A stretch of 45,663 nucleotides of DNA, taken from positions 1-45,663 of the forward strand of contig JAMOTA010000012.1 in the NCBI GenBank assembly GCA_027068435.1, read 5' to 3'. The notes below the pieces were generated by a model that worked only from the letters and a program-made list of their open reading frames with translations, ran no database searches and was not told the DNA's origin. Of this stretch, positions 25,948 to 34,039 are shown in pieces. The first letter of the stretch is position 1. Each line of letters starts with the position of its first letter. Position numbers and translations under genes: made by a program. Source of the stretch: Sulfurovum sp. (GTDB taxonomy: Bacteria > Campylobacterota > Campylobacteria > Campylobacterales > Sulfurovaceae).

Positions 25948-26580
25948 TTATGCATATTGATTTATCCATCTCCATCTATCCCAATTACAATCAAAAGTTC
26001 TATCTAGTCTTTTTAGTGTTTCATACAAGTTTTCATTAGACCATCTTTTTTGCTGAAAGTCATTTTTAACAAAATATTTAAAGCCATAATAAAACTGTGC
26101 TATAAGTTCTTCTTTTCTAACTACTGTATCTAGGACTATATGCTCTTCTTTGTAGATGCAGTGTTCAAGAGCATAGTTATCATCAGCTACCACCACAAGT
26201 CTCAAATGTATATTATCTACAGGGTATATAAAAATCTTTTTATAGTACCCCTCTTCTTCTATTTCCCATGCAGGTTGTAGTCTGTTCCGTTGTATGCCTT
26301 CCATCCACCATACAAAATCATTAAAAGGTTCAAAGGCATAACTACAGCGTATTTGTATAGATATTTTTTCTGTGGCAATAGTAAGATGAATCCACCCATG
26401 ATATTTTTTGGAATCTTTAAATGTTACTTTGAGTGTTTTGTCGATATTTTCTGTTTTATGCGTAAGAAGTTTTTTGAGTCGTCTATGCTCTTTTTCTGAG
26501 TTAAGTGTTCTAGGTGTAAGTTTTTTGAGTTTTTGATGTTTATCGTAAGGTCGTGTAATCTCTCTGAAATATTTTTGCAT
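25948..26580 (-). CDS. Unrecognised 210-residue protein
   Basis: I do not recognise this protein. It is soluble-looking, with no signal peptide, a basic N-terminal third (many Lys/Arg/His) and an aromatic-rich remainder containing FVWWMEGIQRNRLQPAWEIE, and a C-terminal WDRWRWINQ. There are only two Cys (CSYAF and HCIYK regions) apart from one near the end (DCNWD). It sits alone inside a 2.6-kb segment bracketed by two palindromic repeats, next to another unrecognised gene on the same strand 86 bp upstream. The context suggests an accessory or recently acquired gene. Confidence 0.6.
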   Translation of the reverse strand: MQKYFREITRPYDKHQKLKKLTPRTLNSEKEHRRLKKLLTHKTENIDKTLKVTFKDSKKYHGWIHLTIATEKISIQIRCSYAFEPFNDFVWWMEGIQRNRLQPAWEIEEEGYYKKIFIYPVDNIHLRLVVVADDNYALEHCIYKEEHIVLDTVVRKEELIAQFYYGFKYFVKNDFQQKRWSNENLYETLKRLDRTFDCNWDRWRWINQYA

Positions 26581-26666
26581 TCATAATGTACGGCTATATT
26601 GGATTTCTAACCATTAAGTTAGTTGAAAGACAGTATATCACAAATATTCATGTTTTATCTTCAAAA

Positions 26667-27995
26667 CTAAATTTCACCAAAAACTTCTATCAAAGGTAAA
26701 ATATCAGACAAATCATGATTTTTACTCATCGTTTCAATCAAGTCTACTATATCTCCATCTTGTATGATAAACTTTTTTGTAATAAGTTCTGCACCTTGAA
26801 ATATGACATGTAGCCTATCTATAAATTTTAAAATTTCATCAAATATTTTATTTGAAAGTACCAATACTATATCATGAACTGCTTCATCTTTAAGTAATGC
26901 ATAATCATATATTCTAAGACAACAACCTATCTCTTTAACCTTTTTTGCTTCTTTCTCAATATACTCTAAATATATTGCCATACTTTCTGAAAGACAATCT
27001 TTTGCTTTGGGATTATAAGATTCATGAGTTATCATGTTTTCATCTGTATATTCTTTTAAATTTGTGACAGTCTCTGCCAATTCCAAAGATAGTGTTTTTA
27101 TACTAAAATCATCACGACGATGGCTTTCACAACATATATTACGCTGATTTGCATACATCAAAATCATTCTTGTTTGTACAAAAAGAGTGTCAATATCTTT
27201 TTGAGCTTCCTTATCTAAGTACCATATATCTAATTCTGCCAGCAGAAGCCTACATTCATTTTCATATACTTCTCGCATTGTAGGATTAATAAAATCTAAT
27301 ATATCAATACCTCTTTCATTTTCTTCACCTGCACATGCCCCAATATAGTGCTTCATAATTGACTCATCTGCTTCAGAAATACCAAATATTCTTAAAATAT
27401 TCATATAATTATCTAATATGTCTTCAATAGTATAATCCAATAGATAAGAGCAAATCACTCCTTCAATAATTTCAAGAATCATAGGTGAGACTTTCACAAA
27501 AAGATTTCTTCTATTTTCTTCTCCCTTTATATCGTGTTGCATAAAATCTTTCATGATCTGTGGATTATATGTCCTAGAAGAAATACTTTCATGTATCAGT
27601 TTCTCTATAGCACCAATAACTATAGGATAGGCATTTGGAAATGATGCATAACCCTCTATATCTACTTGATACAAGGTTGTTTTACCATCCTCAATGAAAG
27701 TAATATCTATATGAATTCCCCATCCCATGCCATCAAGCATATCATCATTAGTATAGACTTTCTTTTCCCATTCTCGTATATAAGCAGTATCACATATATC
27801 GAGAAATTCTAAAATATTTTTTTCGGATACTGCAATACTTTTTTCATATACTAACTCTTCATAACGCTTTTCAGATGAGCCAAATTGATTATAATTGTAA
27901 TGTAGCTTATTAGTATCCCACTTTAAACTAATTTTAGGTGAAAATAAAGCTCCTTGACTAAAGGAAATTTTTCTAATTTCTTTAATTTTTCTCAT
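26667..27995 (-). CDS. Unrecognised 442-residue protein
   Basis: A 442-residue soluble, mostly helical protein that I cannot place with confidence. The N-terminal 150 residues look alpha/beta (GWGIHIDITFIEDGKTTLYQVD). The rest is helical, with several Cys in the middle (CAGEENERGID, ICCESHRRDD, IGCCLRIYD). The start ATG overlaps the stop of a 35-codon ORF (ATGA, 27992-27995), implying translational coupling. It lies within the repeat-bracketed island. Confidence 0.6.
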   Translation of the reverse strand: MRKIKEIRKISFSQGALFSPKISLKWDTNKLHYNYNQFGSSEKRYEELVYEKSIAVSEKNILEFLDICDTAYIREWEKKVYTNDDMLDGMGWGIHIDITFIEDGKTTLYQVDIEGYASFPNAYPIVIGAIEKLIHESISSRTYNPQIMKDFMQHDIKGEENRRNLFVKVSPMILEIIEGVICSYLLDYTIEDILDNYMNILRIFGISEADESIMKHYIGACAGEENERGIDILDFINPTMREVYENECRLLLAELDIWYLDKEAQKDIDTLFVQTRMILMYANQRNICCESHRRDDFSIKTLSLELAETVTNLKEYTDENMITHESYNPKAKDCLSESMAIYLEYIEKEAKKVKEIGCCLRIYDYALLKDEAVHDIVLVLSNKIFDEILKFIDRLHVIFQGAELITKKFIIQDGDIVDLIETMSKNHDLSDILPLIEVFGEI

Positions 27996-28099
27996 ACTTT
28001 CCCCTCCAGCACAGCAATCTCATCATTACTCAACCCATACAGCTCATACACCATATTCGGTCTTAAGAGCAAAAGTTTCAAAACTATTTGTATTTCCAA
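27992..28099 (-). CDS. 35-codon ORF resembling a type IIG restriction enzyme tail
   Basis: A TTG-initiated frame with a strong AAAGGAGAG ribosome site 5-6 nt upstream. The last half reads MVYELYGLSNDEIAVLEGKV, which closely matches the common C-terminus of Eco57I-like type IIG restriction-methyltransferases. Nothing upstream encodes the rest of such an enzyme, so it is a remnant or a domesticated tail. Its TGA overlaps the ATG of the 442-residue gene. Whether it is translated is uncertain. Confidence 0.5.
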   Translation of the reverse strand: MEIQIVLKLLLLRPNMVYELYGLSNDEIAVLEGKV

Positions 28100-28180
28100 A
28101 ACTACTCTCCTTTAGCATTTTAAAGAGTATGACATACTTTTTTATAAATGTGAAAATATGTCAAATTGTCATATTATACA

Positions 28181-28405
28181 CTACACAACAGAAGTCAAAC
28201 TATCTAGCCTCTCTTTGAGCTCACCACTCTCAAATGGGTTATCCATGGTGGTAGTGCCATCGGGTAGCTAGAAGTAGAGTACTCCATTTTTACTATATAC
28301 ATTGGGGATACCATTTTCTAGATTTTGTCGTTGGGCTATTCGTACTGCATCATTACCTATCTGCTGTATAGTGGCTGATAGGTCTATATTATTCTCTTTT
28401 ATCAT
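28181..28405 (-). pseudogene. Small conserved-looking gene broken by an in-frame TAG
   Basis: An ATG at 28405 with AGGAG 8 nt upstream opens a frame of 45 codons ending GIPNVYSKNGVLYF, then TAG at 28268-28270. The same frame continues as LPDGTTTMDNPFESGELKER to a TAG at 28181-28183. Read through, it is a 74-residue protein. The phrase NVYSKNG-xLYF-x-LPDG...NPFE looks like one coherent small domain, so a single nonsense change (for example CAG or GAG to TAG) is the simplest explanation. Function unknown. Confidence 0.5.
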
Positions 28406-28519
28406 CTGATATACTCCTAAATTCTTGCATTTTTTCATGGTCATATATAGATACCTACAATCATTTAATTTAAATTATTATAACATATAGAGAGTAGTAG
28501 TATTATAATTTATCTTGAC

Positions 28520-28578
28520 GGTGGATAAATCCACCCTACGGTTTTATTGTAATATTGTGTAGGGTGGGATTTCCCACC
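28520..28578. repeat. Paired palindromic repeat (REPIN/MITE-like), copy 2
   Basis: Both 20-bp arms are identical to copy 1 (28520-28539 and 28559-28578), again preceded by CTTGAC, with a 19-bp spacer instead of 25. The element lies in the same orientation as copy 1, so the two bracket 2.6 kb. It also sits 21 bp beyond the stop of the zinc-ribbon membrane gene and could form hairpins in that transcript. Confidence 0.85.
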
Positions 28579-28599
28579 TTTAATAGCTATGATCTATGA

Positions 28600-29826
28600 T
28601 TAAAGCTCTTTTTCTCCGCACTCCATACAATACTCAATATATTTTACTGTTTTATTTTGACATGAGCTGCACTCTCTAAATAGCATTTCTTTGCAGTATC
28701 CACAGTAGTTTTTAGAGTAGTCTACTCTGTTTTTACAGTTTGGACAGATACTTTGGTTGTAGGCGTCTATGTGTAGTGTTTTCTCTTTTATCTCTTTTCT
28801 TAGCTGCTCTTTTTTTGCAACACCCCTTTGGATAAAAAAGATAATCGTACCTAGAACAACAATAGTAAGGAACATTAAAAAGTAATAGCCTAAAAATACA
28901 AAGCCAAACTGATACAGAAGTTCAAATAATGAGGCTAAATACTCATGAGGAAGAATATGATAAACCAGATACATTATATTAATAAAAATTGGTACGAGGA
29001 CGATGAAGATAATATGTGAGCTTATAAGGGCTACTATTTTTGTAGGGATAGACTCTACGACTTTAACTCTTGTTGTAAATCTGTAAAGTAAAAAAGAGAG
29101 TATCAACAACGGTAAAGTAAACTTTAGAAGGTAAAGAAATGAGATAAAGGGTTTCCATAGCTTGTAAGAGGCTAACTCCTCTTGTACTTTAACTCTGTTT
29201 TGGGTTACAAAATCTTCATACGCTTTGTAACCCTCGTAACTAGAGAGCTGTTTAATGCCTTTGAGTTCATTCTCTATATTTTTCTCTTTTTCTAACAGTT
29301 CATAATATGTTTTCTTTATTGCTTTGTAATTACTATCTTTAGAAAGAGAGATTTTTTCAAATAACGCGGTATTGTATCTTTTCTCTATATTGTCTATCTT
29401 TAGCAGAACTTTTTGGTTATCTCTTTTAAGGTTGTTTTGTAGCTTTTTGTTGCTTGTAAATGTTTCAGAATTTACGATAACTGCTACTTTCTCATAGAGT
29501 TCAACACATAGAGGTGCTGTTCTTCTGTCTTCGTGGATCGGTAAACTTTTATGCTTACTGTAAGAGAGCTGTGTAGGGATAAAAAAATCCTTATATTCAC
29601 TACTACTATGCTCTACTGTAAAGTGTTTTTGACACTCTGAAGGGTACTTTATATCTATCTTAGGAGACATCTCTGTTTCAGAGCCTATGCCACTAAGAAT
29701 AGTTATAAATAAAAATATATCTAAAAGAATAATAAATAAGATAGAAAACTTAGAAAATGGCTCGTTATTGAAGCTAAAAAGTCTACTTTTTGTTCTTGTA
29801 AAAAAAGATTTTATTGCGTGAAACAT
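28600..29826 (-). CDS. Membrane protein with coiled coil and C-terminal zinc ribbons
   Basis: A 408-residue protein: a membrane helix at about 28-47, an extracytoplasmic or coiled-coil region (about 50-230), then three hydrophobic segments (about 230-335) and a cytoplasmic tail with two zinc-ribbon-like units, CPNC...CGYC and CSSC...CMEC, ending at the C-terminus. No enzyme motif is visible. Its start overlaps the stop of the AAA+ ATPase gene by one base (29826), so the two are translationally coupled and probably act together at the membrane. The specific function is unknown. Confidence 0.7.
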   Translation of the reverse strand: MFHAIKSFFTRTKSRLFSFNNEPFSKFSILFIILLDIFLFITILSGIGSETEMSPKIDIKYPSECQKHFTVEHSSSEYKDFFIPTQLSYSKHKSLPIHEDRRTAPLCVELYEKVAVIVNSETFTSNKKLQNNLKRDNQKVLLKIDNIEKRYNTALFEKISLSKDSNYKAIKKTYYELLEKEKNIENELKGIKQLSSYEGYKAYEDFVTQNRVKVQEELASYKLWKPFISFLYLLKFTLPLLILSFLLYRFTTRVKVVESIPTKIVALISSHIIFIVLVPIFINIMYLVYHILPHEYLASLFELLYQFGFVFLGYYFLMFLTIVVLGTIIFFIQRGVAKKEQLRKEIKEKTLHIDAYNQSICPNCKNRVDYSKNYCGYCKEMLFRECSSCQNKTVKYIEYCMECGEKEL

Positions 29827-31559
29827 TAGACTTTAAAGCCCATACTTTTAGCTCCATCAAAACTAGAACCTAGCTCTTTTTCTATCTCTTCAAGAAAGTC
29901 ACTGTTACTAAAAACGGACTCTTTACGTACTGCTACTTTGTAAGCCGTGTTTTTAATCACTAAGTTTATCTGCCCACCTGTTAACTCGTACTTAGATAAC
30001 TCTAGCATATCAAACCCCTCTTCATAGTCTGCTTTTTCAGGAAGCATAAACTGCCAGAGTCTAAGGCGTTGTTTTTTTCTTGGTTTTTTAAACTCTATCT
30101 TGTAGTTAAAGCGACGTGAAAATGCTTTGTCTATGTTGTCAAGTAGGTTCGTTGTGGCGATGAGTATCCCCTCAAACTTCTCTATCTGCTCTAAAAAGAT
30201 ATTTTGCATTTGGTTATGCATTTTATCTGCTGAAGATCCTGCCCCTTCAGACCTTGAACTTAGAAACTGGTCTGCTTCGTTGAGCAGTAAGATAGGCTCT
30301 ACTTTAGCTTTTTTACTTAACTCTTTAAAGTCATCAAATATCTTACGAACATTCTTCTCACTCTCTCCTACATACATGGAGAGAATCTTAGAACAGTCAA
30401 AAGATAAGATAGGCTTTTTAAGGGTTTTAGCCAAACTTACAGCTGTCATAGTTTTCCCCGTACCTGCTGCTCCATAAAAGATAATACGTGCATCGATACC
30501 TTTACGTTTGTCTTTTATACCCCACTCTTTGAGCTTTTTAAATACCTCTTTATCTACCTGTTTGACTACATTTTGTAACGTCTCTCTGGTTTTTGGATGA
30601 AGCACCACATCATCTAAAGTGGTAGTAGGTTTTAAGTACTCAAAAATCTCTTGCTCTTGCACAAGAGCGTCAAGTTTAAGCTTTGTTACTTTTTTACTCT
30701 TCTTAGGGTGAATAATACGTTGCATCACCGCCTCTTGAAGGTAAAAAGAGCGACTAACGCCACCATATATGTTGAGTATCTCTTCATAGTCTATAATCTC
30801 TTCAGTGATAAGCTTTGCACCATCTTCTAGCAAGGCACGGTTTTTAATCTTCTCATACTCGTCAAAACTGATAAGTTCTATGAGGGTATTCATATCTCTA
30901 AACTGCCCCTCTCCCCCACTGTACTCCTCTTTAAGTAGTGCTAAGAAGATACGTTTTTCTTTAATATCAAAAGCTTTTTCTTTAAAAAACTCTTCAACGT
31001 CTATGGGTTTTTTAGTCATCTTTACACGCTCTTCTATACGTGTAGTAAGAAGCGTTAATTTATTTTTTAAACGTCCTATACTCAAAGAGTTATCTGCTAC
31101 ACCTTGTTTAAATGTAGCTATTTTGTAAAGGAGTGAAACCATGTCAAACTGATCTTGCAAGTACTCCAAATGGTCAGTATAAGGCTTCACTTCAGGAAGA
31201 AAAATCTCCAACGAACCCTCTTCTAAAAGCCTAAGAAGTGAGCTACTAGGCGTCACAGAGGTATTGATAAGCTCTAGTTTTGACGTCTCATGGGCTTTCA
31301 TCTGCCCAAAGCTCATCTGTATCACCCAGCCTAAATCTAAAAGATTTTTAACCAATGCTAGGTTTTTAAGATAGTCATAGCCTTGTGATGAAAAGTTGTC
31401 TTGAAGCATCTCAAGTACAGGTACCTCTTCCACACCTTTTACATAACGTCTACAGACATACTGCACTAAAACCGCTTCCTCTTTTGTACACTTCAAATGC
31501 TCATACACAGATGCTTTATGCACATCTTTTGCTTCTATAAAATTAATAAGATATTTCAA
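29826..31559 (-). CDS. AAA+ ATPase with large N-terminal domain
   Basis: 577 residues. The first ~310 residues are a helical region of unknown family. The AAA+ module (about 315-560) has Walker A GAAGTGKT (363-370), Walker B ILLLNEAD (423-430, Asn in place of the first acidic residue but Glu-Ala-Asp kept), sensor-1 ATTN (468-471) and arginine-finger SRRF (481-484). It belongs to the classical FtsH/katanin-like AAA clade, which remodels or unfolds proteins. No protease or nuclease motif is seen. It is paired by overlap with the zinc-ribbon membrane protein, which could recruit it to the membrane. Confidence 0.8.
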   Translation of the reverse strand: MKYLINFIEAKDVHKASVYEHLKCTKEEAVLVQYVCRRYVKGVEEVPVLEMLQDNFSSQGYDYLKNLALVKNLLDLGWVIQMSFGQMKAHETSKLELINTSVTPSSSLLRLLEEGSLEIFLPEVKPYTDHLEYLQDQFDMVSLLYKIATFKQGVADNSLSIGRLKNKLTLLTTRIEERVKMTKKPIDVEEFFKEKAFDIKEKRIFLALLKEEYSGGEGQFRDMNTLIELISFDEYEKIKNRALLEDGAKLITEEIIDYEEILNIYGGVSRSFYLQEAVMQRIIHPKKSKKVTKLKLDALVQEQEIFEYLKPTTTLDDVVLHPKTRETLQNVVKQVDKEVFKKLKEWGIKDKRKGIDARIIFYGAAGTGKTMTAVSLAKTLKKPILSFDCSKILSMYVGESEKNVRKIFDDFKELSKKAKVEPILLLNEADQFLSSRSEGAGSSADKMHNQMQNIFLEQIEKFEGILIATTNLLDNIDKAFSRRFNYKIEFKKPRKKQRLRLWQFMLPEKADYEEGFDMLELSKYELTGGQINLVIKNTAYKVAVRKESVFSNSDFLEEIEKELGSSFDGAKSMGFKV

Positions 31560-31621
31560 TCATGTTCCTAATAGATAAATAATTTTAAGTATAACAGATA
31601 TTTAACTCTGTATAGTTTAAG

Positions 31622-32527
31622 CTATAAATGATTAACAGACTTAAGAAAATCAATAACTTCCTCTTCACTCATATTGACAAAACTGCCTATTATATTTGTA
31701 GGTGTACCGTTTCTATAAGCATTTATAATAAGCTCTTCTCTCTCTTTTTTACGTCCTTCCTCTCGTCCTTCCTTACGTCCCTCTTTAATCCCTGATTCCC
31801 TACCTATCTTCTTACCCCACTCTTCCCCTTCTCTCTGAGCTTTCTCAATACTACTCTTCTGCATAAAAATAAACTCTTCTCTTTTGTCTTGTATCTCTAG
31901 TTCTTCTTTGCTCATAGATGCCGTATTTGCTATGGAGATAGCATCTCTTAGGTTAGGGTCTGTAAATGCAGGAGCTACTTCCATATCTCTAGCATTTTTT
32001 ATAAAGTAAATCCATTTATCTTCTATGGTTACACACTCTTCTAAAGTTTTATTAAACTTTGGTAGTTCAATAAATTGTAATTGTATATCATCTTTGTATT
32101 CTGTGAAGTTTTCTTTTTCTAAAAGTTTAAAGATAGATTTATATTTATCAAATTCAAACATAGTAAAATTTACTATAGTTAGAGCTATAACAGGATTAAG
32201 CAGATTGTATTTAGCTCCACGGTCTAGTTGGTTTGCGTAGTTCTTTGCTGTGTTATAGAGGATTCTACTTTCAAAACCATCATGGTTAAGTATTTGCATC
32301 TCTATAATCACTTTAGTTTTATCTTCTAATGTAGCCTTAACATCTACAGCTGTCTCTTTCATACCTTGAAGTTTAGGTACATTGTAAGGGTCTTCTATGG
32401 TAAGACTATCTATTGGAGATGCTAGGTCTAATGTAGAATTTAAAAAGCTTTTTAGGATATTTTTAGAGTTTTCAGAACCAAACACTTTTTTGAAGGCGTA
32501 GTCTGTTTTTATGTTTAGGAATCGCAT
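31622..32527 (-). CDS. Rpn-family PD-(D/E)XK nuclease/putative transposase
   Basis: A 301-residue member of the recombination-promoting nuclease (RpnA/transposase_31-like) family. The start MRFLNIKTDYAFKKVFG is the family hallmark. The PD-(D/E)XK core is visible as AVDVKATLEDKTKVIIEMQ (Asp and Glu-x-Gln) at about residues 62-80, followed by the FESRILYNTAKNYANQL helix. The C-terminal part is a Gly-Arg-Glu-Lys repeat helix (GRESGIKEGRKEGREEGRKK) and a short terminal domain that looks HTH-like. Such proteins are endonucleases that raise recombination and are common, fast-evolving accessory genes. It appears to be a single-gene unit with no inverted repeats seen at its ends. Confidence 0.88.
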   Translation of the reverse strand: MRFLNIKTDYAFKKVFGSENSKNILKSFLNSTLDLASPIDSLTIEDPYNVPKLQGMKETAVDVKATLEDKTKVIIEMQILNHDGFESRILYNTAKNYANQLDRGAKYNLLNPVIALTIVNFTMFEFDKYKSIFKLLEKENFTEYKDDIQLQFIELPKFNKTLEECVTIEDKWIYFIKNARDMEVAPAFTDPNLRDAISIANTASMSKEELEIQDKREEFIFMQKSSIEKAQREGEEWGKKIGRESGIKEGRKEGREEGRKKEREELIINAYRNGTPTNIIGSFVNMSEEEVIDFLKSVNHL

Positions 32528-32577
32528 AAGAGATTTTCCTTAATTTTTAGCTTATTATAGCGTAATGTTACATACAC

Positions 32578-32609
32578 AAATAGAGAGTCAAAAATTAAAC
32601 TCTCTATTT
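32578..32609 (-). terminator. Hairpin between the toxin and Rpn genes
   Basis: An 11-bp perfect inverted repeat, AAATAGAGAGT (32578-32588) and ACTCTCTATTT (32599-32609), with a 10-nt loop, 43 bp beyond the toxin stop codon. The T-run after it is weak, so termination strength is uncertain. Confidence 0.55.
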
Positions 32610-32625
32610 GATAACATCATTTTAT

Positions 32626-32643
32626 CTACCAAATACATCACCT
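32626..32643. repeat. 18-bp direct repeat, distal copy
   Basis: CTACCAAATACATCACCT is identical to 33404-33421, where it forms the last codons (GDVFG) of the zinc-ribbon gene. This copy lies just beyond the toxin gene and is not part of a reading frame. The two copies bracket the toxin-antitoxin pair. Confidence 0.8.
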
Positions 32644-32652
32644 CTACAGATA

Positions 32653-32979
32653 TTAAAATACAGTATTACAGAAAAGGCTTTTAAGTTTTTCTAAAAAATT
32701 ACTATTTATACTTGAAAGCTTTTTATCCACAATCTTAGAATCTAGTGTAAAACATTTATCATACTTGATATAAGATTTAATTTTTAGTATTTTATTATTA
32801 AAATCTACTTGATTTATCTCTTTAAGATAAGTTTGTGTTGAGTTTGATGTTATCTGTAAACAGACTATATCACCGTAACTATTTTCATCTTTGATAACCA
32901 ATACAGGTCTCTTCTTGCTATTTTTCAAATCGGTAAAAGGGAAGCTTATTAGTAAAATATCACCCTTCTTATAGCTCAT
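32653..32979 (-). CDS. MazF/PemK-family toxin
   Basis: A 108-residue endoribonuclease toxin of the MazF/PemK fold. The N-terminal KKGDILLISFPFTDLKNSKKRPVLVI contains the conserved Gly-Asp and Lys-Arg-Pro of the family, and ITSN with a following Thr fits the second active-site strand. The ATG at 32979 (MSYKKG) is chosen over upstream ATGs because AAGG lies 5 nt before it and it removes most of the overlap with the antitoxin, leaving 11 bp. Such toxins cut mRNA at short motifs when the labile antitoxin is lost. Confidence 0.85.
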   Translation of the reverse strand: MSYKKGDILLISFPFTDLKNSKKRPVLVIKDENSYGDIVCLQITSNSTQTYLKEINQVDFNNKILKIKSYIKYDKCFTLDSKIVDKKLSSINSNFLEKLKSLFCNTVF

Positions 32980-33205
32980 CCCATACCTTGTCATCATTAT
33001 TATTCCAAGTAGTAGCCATAGAGTTTATTTGTAATTTTTTTAAGTCTATATCTACAACTTCTATAGCATCTTTACGTTTAGATTCTTTTACTTTCATCTC
33101 TTGATAGCTATATTGTATAAACTCTAAAAATTTCTCTTTATTGGAGTTAAAACCCTCTAAAAATATATTTTCAATATTTGGGTTATTTATCTGTAGGGTT
33201 AACAT
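32969..33205 (-). CDS. Antitoxin of the MazF/PemK pair
   Basis: A 78-residue acidic/amphipathic protein that precedes and overlaps the toxin by 11 bp, the usual order for type II antitoxins. It shows no clear AbrB or MazE swapped-hairpin motif. The C-terminus (TWNNNDDKVWDEL) resembles the disordered toxin-binding tail seen in small MazF-partner antitoxins. The assignment rests mainly on position and size. Confidence 0.7.
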   Translation of the reverse strand: MLTLQINNPNIENIFLEGFNSNKEKFLEFIQYSYQEMKVKESKRKDAIEVVDIDLKKLQINSMATTWNNNDDKVWDEL

Positions 33206-33399
33206 TAAAATCCTTACTATTAATATTTAATCATTTAAATATACCTACTTCATATATCTATATGTTTTTCACATACACAAAAAGTAAGCTCTATTAAAAT
33301 ATTATAGTATAAAAAATATAATTGTGTCAATAAAAGTTTGTAGAATGATACACAGTATCATTCTAATGTCCAATCAATTCATAAATACTGCATATCTCT

Positions 33400-33585
33400 T
33401 CACCTACCAAATACATCACCTATAAGTTTAGCTATAAGGTCTAACTCTTTTCTCTCCATCTGCTCACCACACTTTGGACAAGTACTCATAAAATCCATAG
33501 GAGTTAAAGCATCACTCTTAGGTCGCACTGTTTTAGAGTAAGCACATTTTGGACATACAAATTTAAAGGGTTTTGGTTTTATCAT
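33400..33585 (-). CDS. Small zinc-ribbon protein
   Basis: 61 residues with one zinc-ribbon unit, CPKC (11-14) and CPKC (36-39), flanked by basic residues (KPKPFKF, SKTVRPKS). No catalytic domain. It is the last gene of the five-gene minus-strand series starting at 35676, 59 bp after the helical protein gene. The final codons coincide with an 18-bp direct repeat that recurs beyond the toxin-antitoxin pair. Function unknown; nucleic-acid or protein binding is possible. Confidence 0.6.
   Translation of the reverse strand: MIKPKPFKFVCPKCAYSKTVRPKSDALTPMDFMSTCPKCGEQMERKELDLIAKLIGDVFGR
33404..33421. repeat. 18-bp direct repeat, proximal copy
   Basis: Identical to 32626-32643 and located in the 3' end of the zinc-ribbon gene. 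A repeat overlapping a gene end, with a second copy beyond an inserted module, resembles an attachment-site arrangement, although no integrase is present. Confidence 0.8.
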
Positions 33586-33644
33586 TTTTTTCCTTTATAT
33601 TAGAGTTAATTAAAAGTGCACCTATTTTAACAACTAAACTTATT

Positions 33645-34037
33645 TTATATTGTAAGCTCTTCAACATCTGGATTATCAAAATCACTAAGTAGATTCTTAA
33701 CACCAGCCAATGGTGATTCTTTAGCTATAGCAACAACAGAACCTAAGCTCTGTTGTATTAACTCTAAATTATTTGTTTCAATACCTTTGTCTAAGGCATC
33801 AAACATCTTATTTATCATTAGCTTTCTTTCTGAAAACACTCCTTCAAAATATTGTTCTAAAACTTTTCTTTGACCTTTAATTTTAGCTAGTTCAACTTCT
33901 TTATATGCTTGTATCTGCTCTCTCTTAGTAGTTTCTACTTCAGTAACTCTATGATTTTCTTTCCATGCATCAAGTACTATTTTTAAACCATCTATTGTTT
34001 GCAAAGGATTTGGCGTTGGGATACTTGGACTTTTCAT
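33645..34037 (-). CDS. Helical cassette protein, unrecognised
   Basis: A 130-residue, mostly helical, soluble protein. The region about 28-70 is charged and coiled-coil-like (HRVTEVETTKREQIQAYKEV). No Cys, no membrane helix and no catalytic motif. It starts 2 bp after the glycine-zipper gene, so it is almost certainly co-translated with it and may bind the coiled-coil parts of that protein. Function unknown. Confidence 0.65.
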   Translation of the reverse strand: MKSPSIPTPNPLQTIDGLKIVLDAWKENHRVTEVETTKREQIQAYKEVELAKIKGQRKVLEQYFEGVFSERKLMINKMFDALDKGIETNNLELIQQSLGSVVAIAKESPLAGVKNLLSDFDNPDVEELTI

Positions 34038-34039
34038 AA

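Noticed and set aside
25829-28578. The paired palindromes as a CRISPR array
   Set aside because: Only two distant copies, each with inverted arms and hairpin structure; no spacer array and no cas genes.
31740-31800. The GR/KEG repeat in the Rpn gene as a mobile repeat element
   Set aside because: It is the normal low-complexity helix near the C-terminus of Rpn-family proteins, fully in frame.
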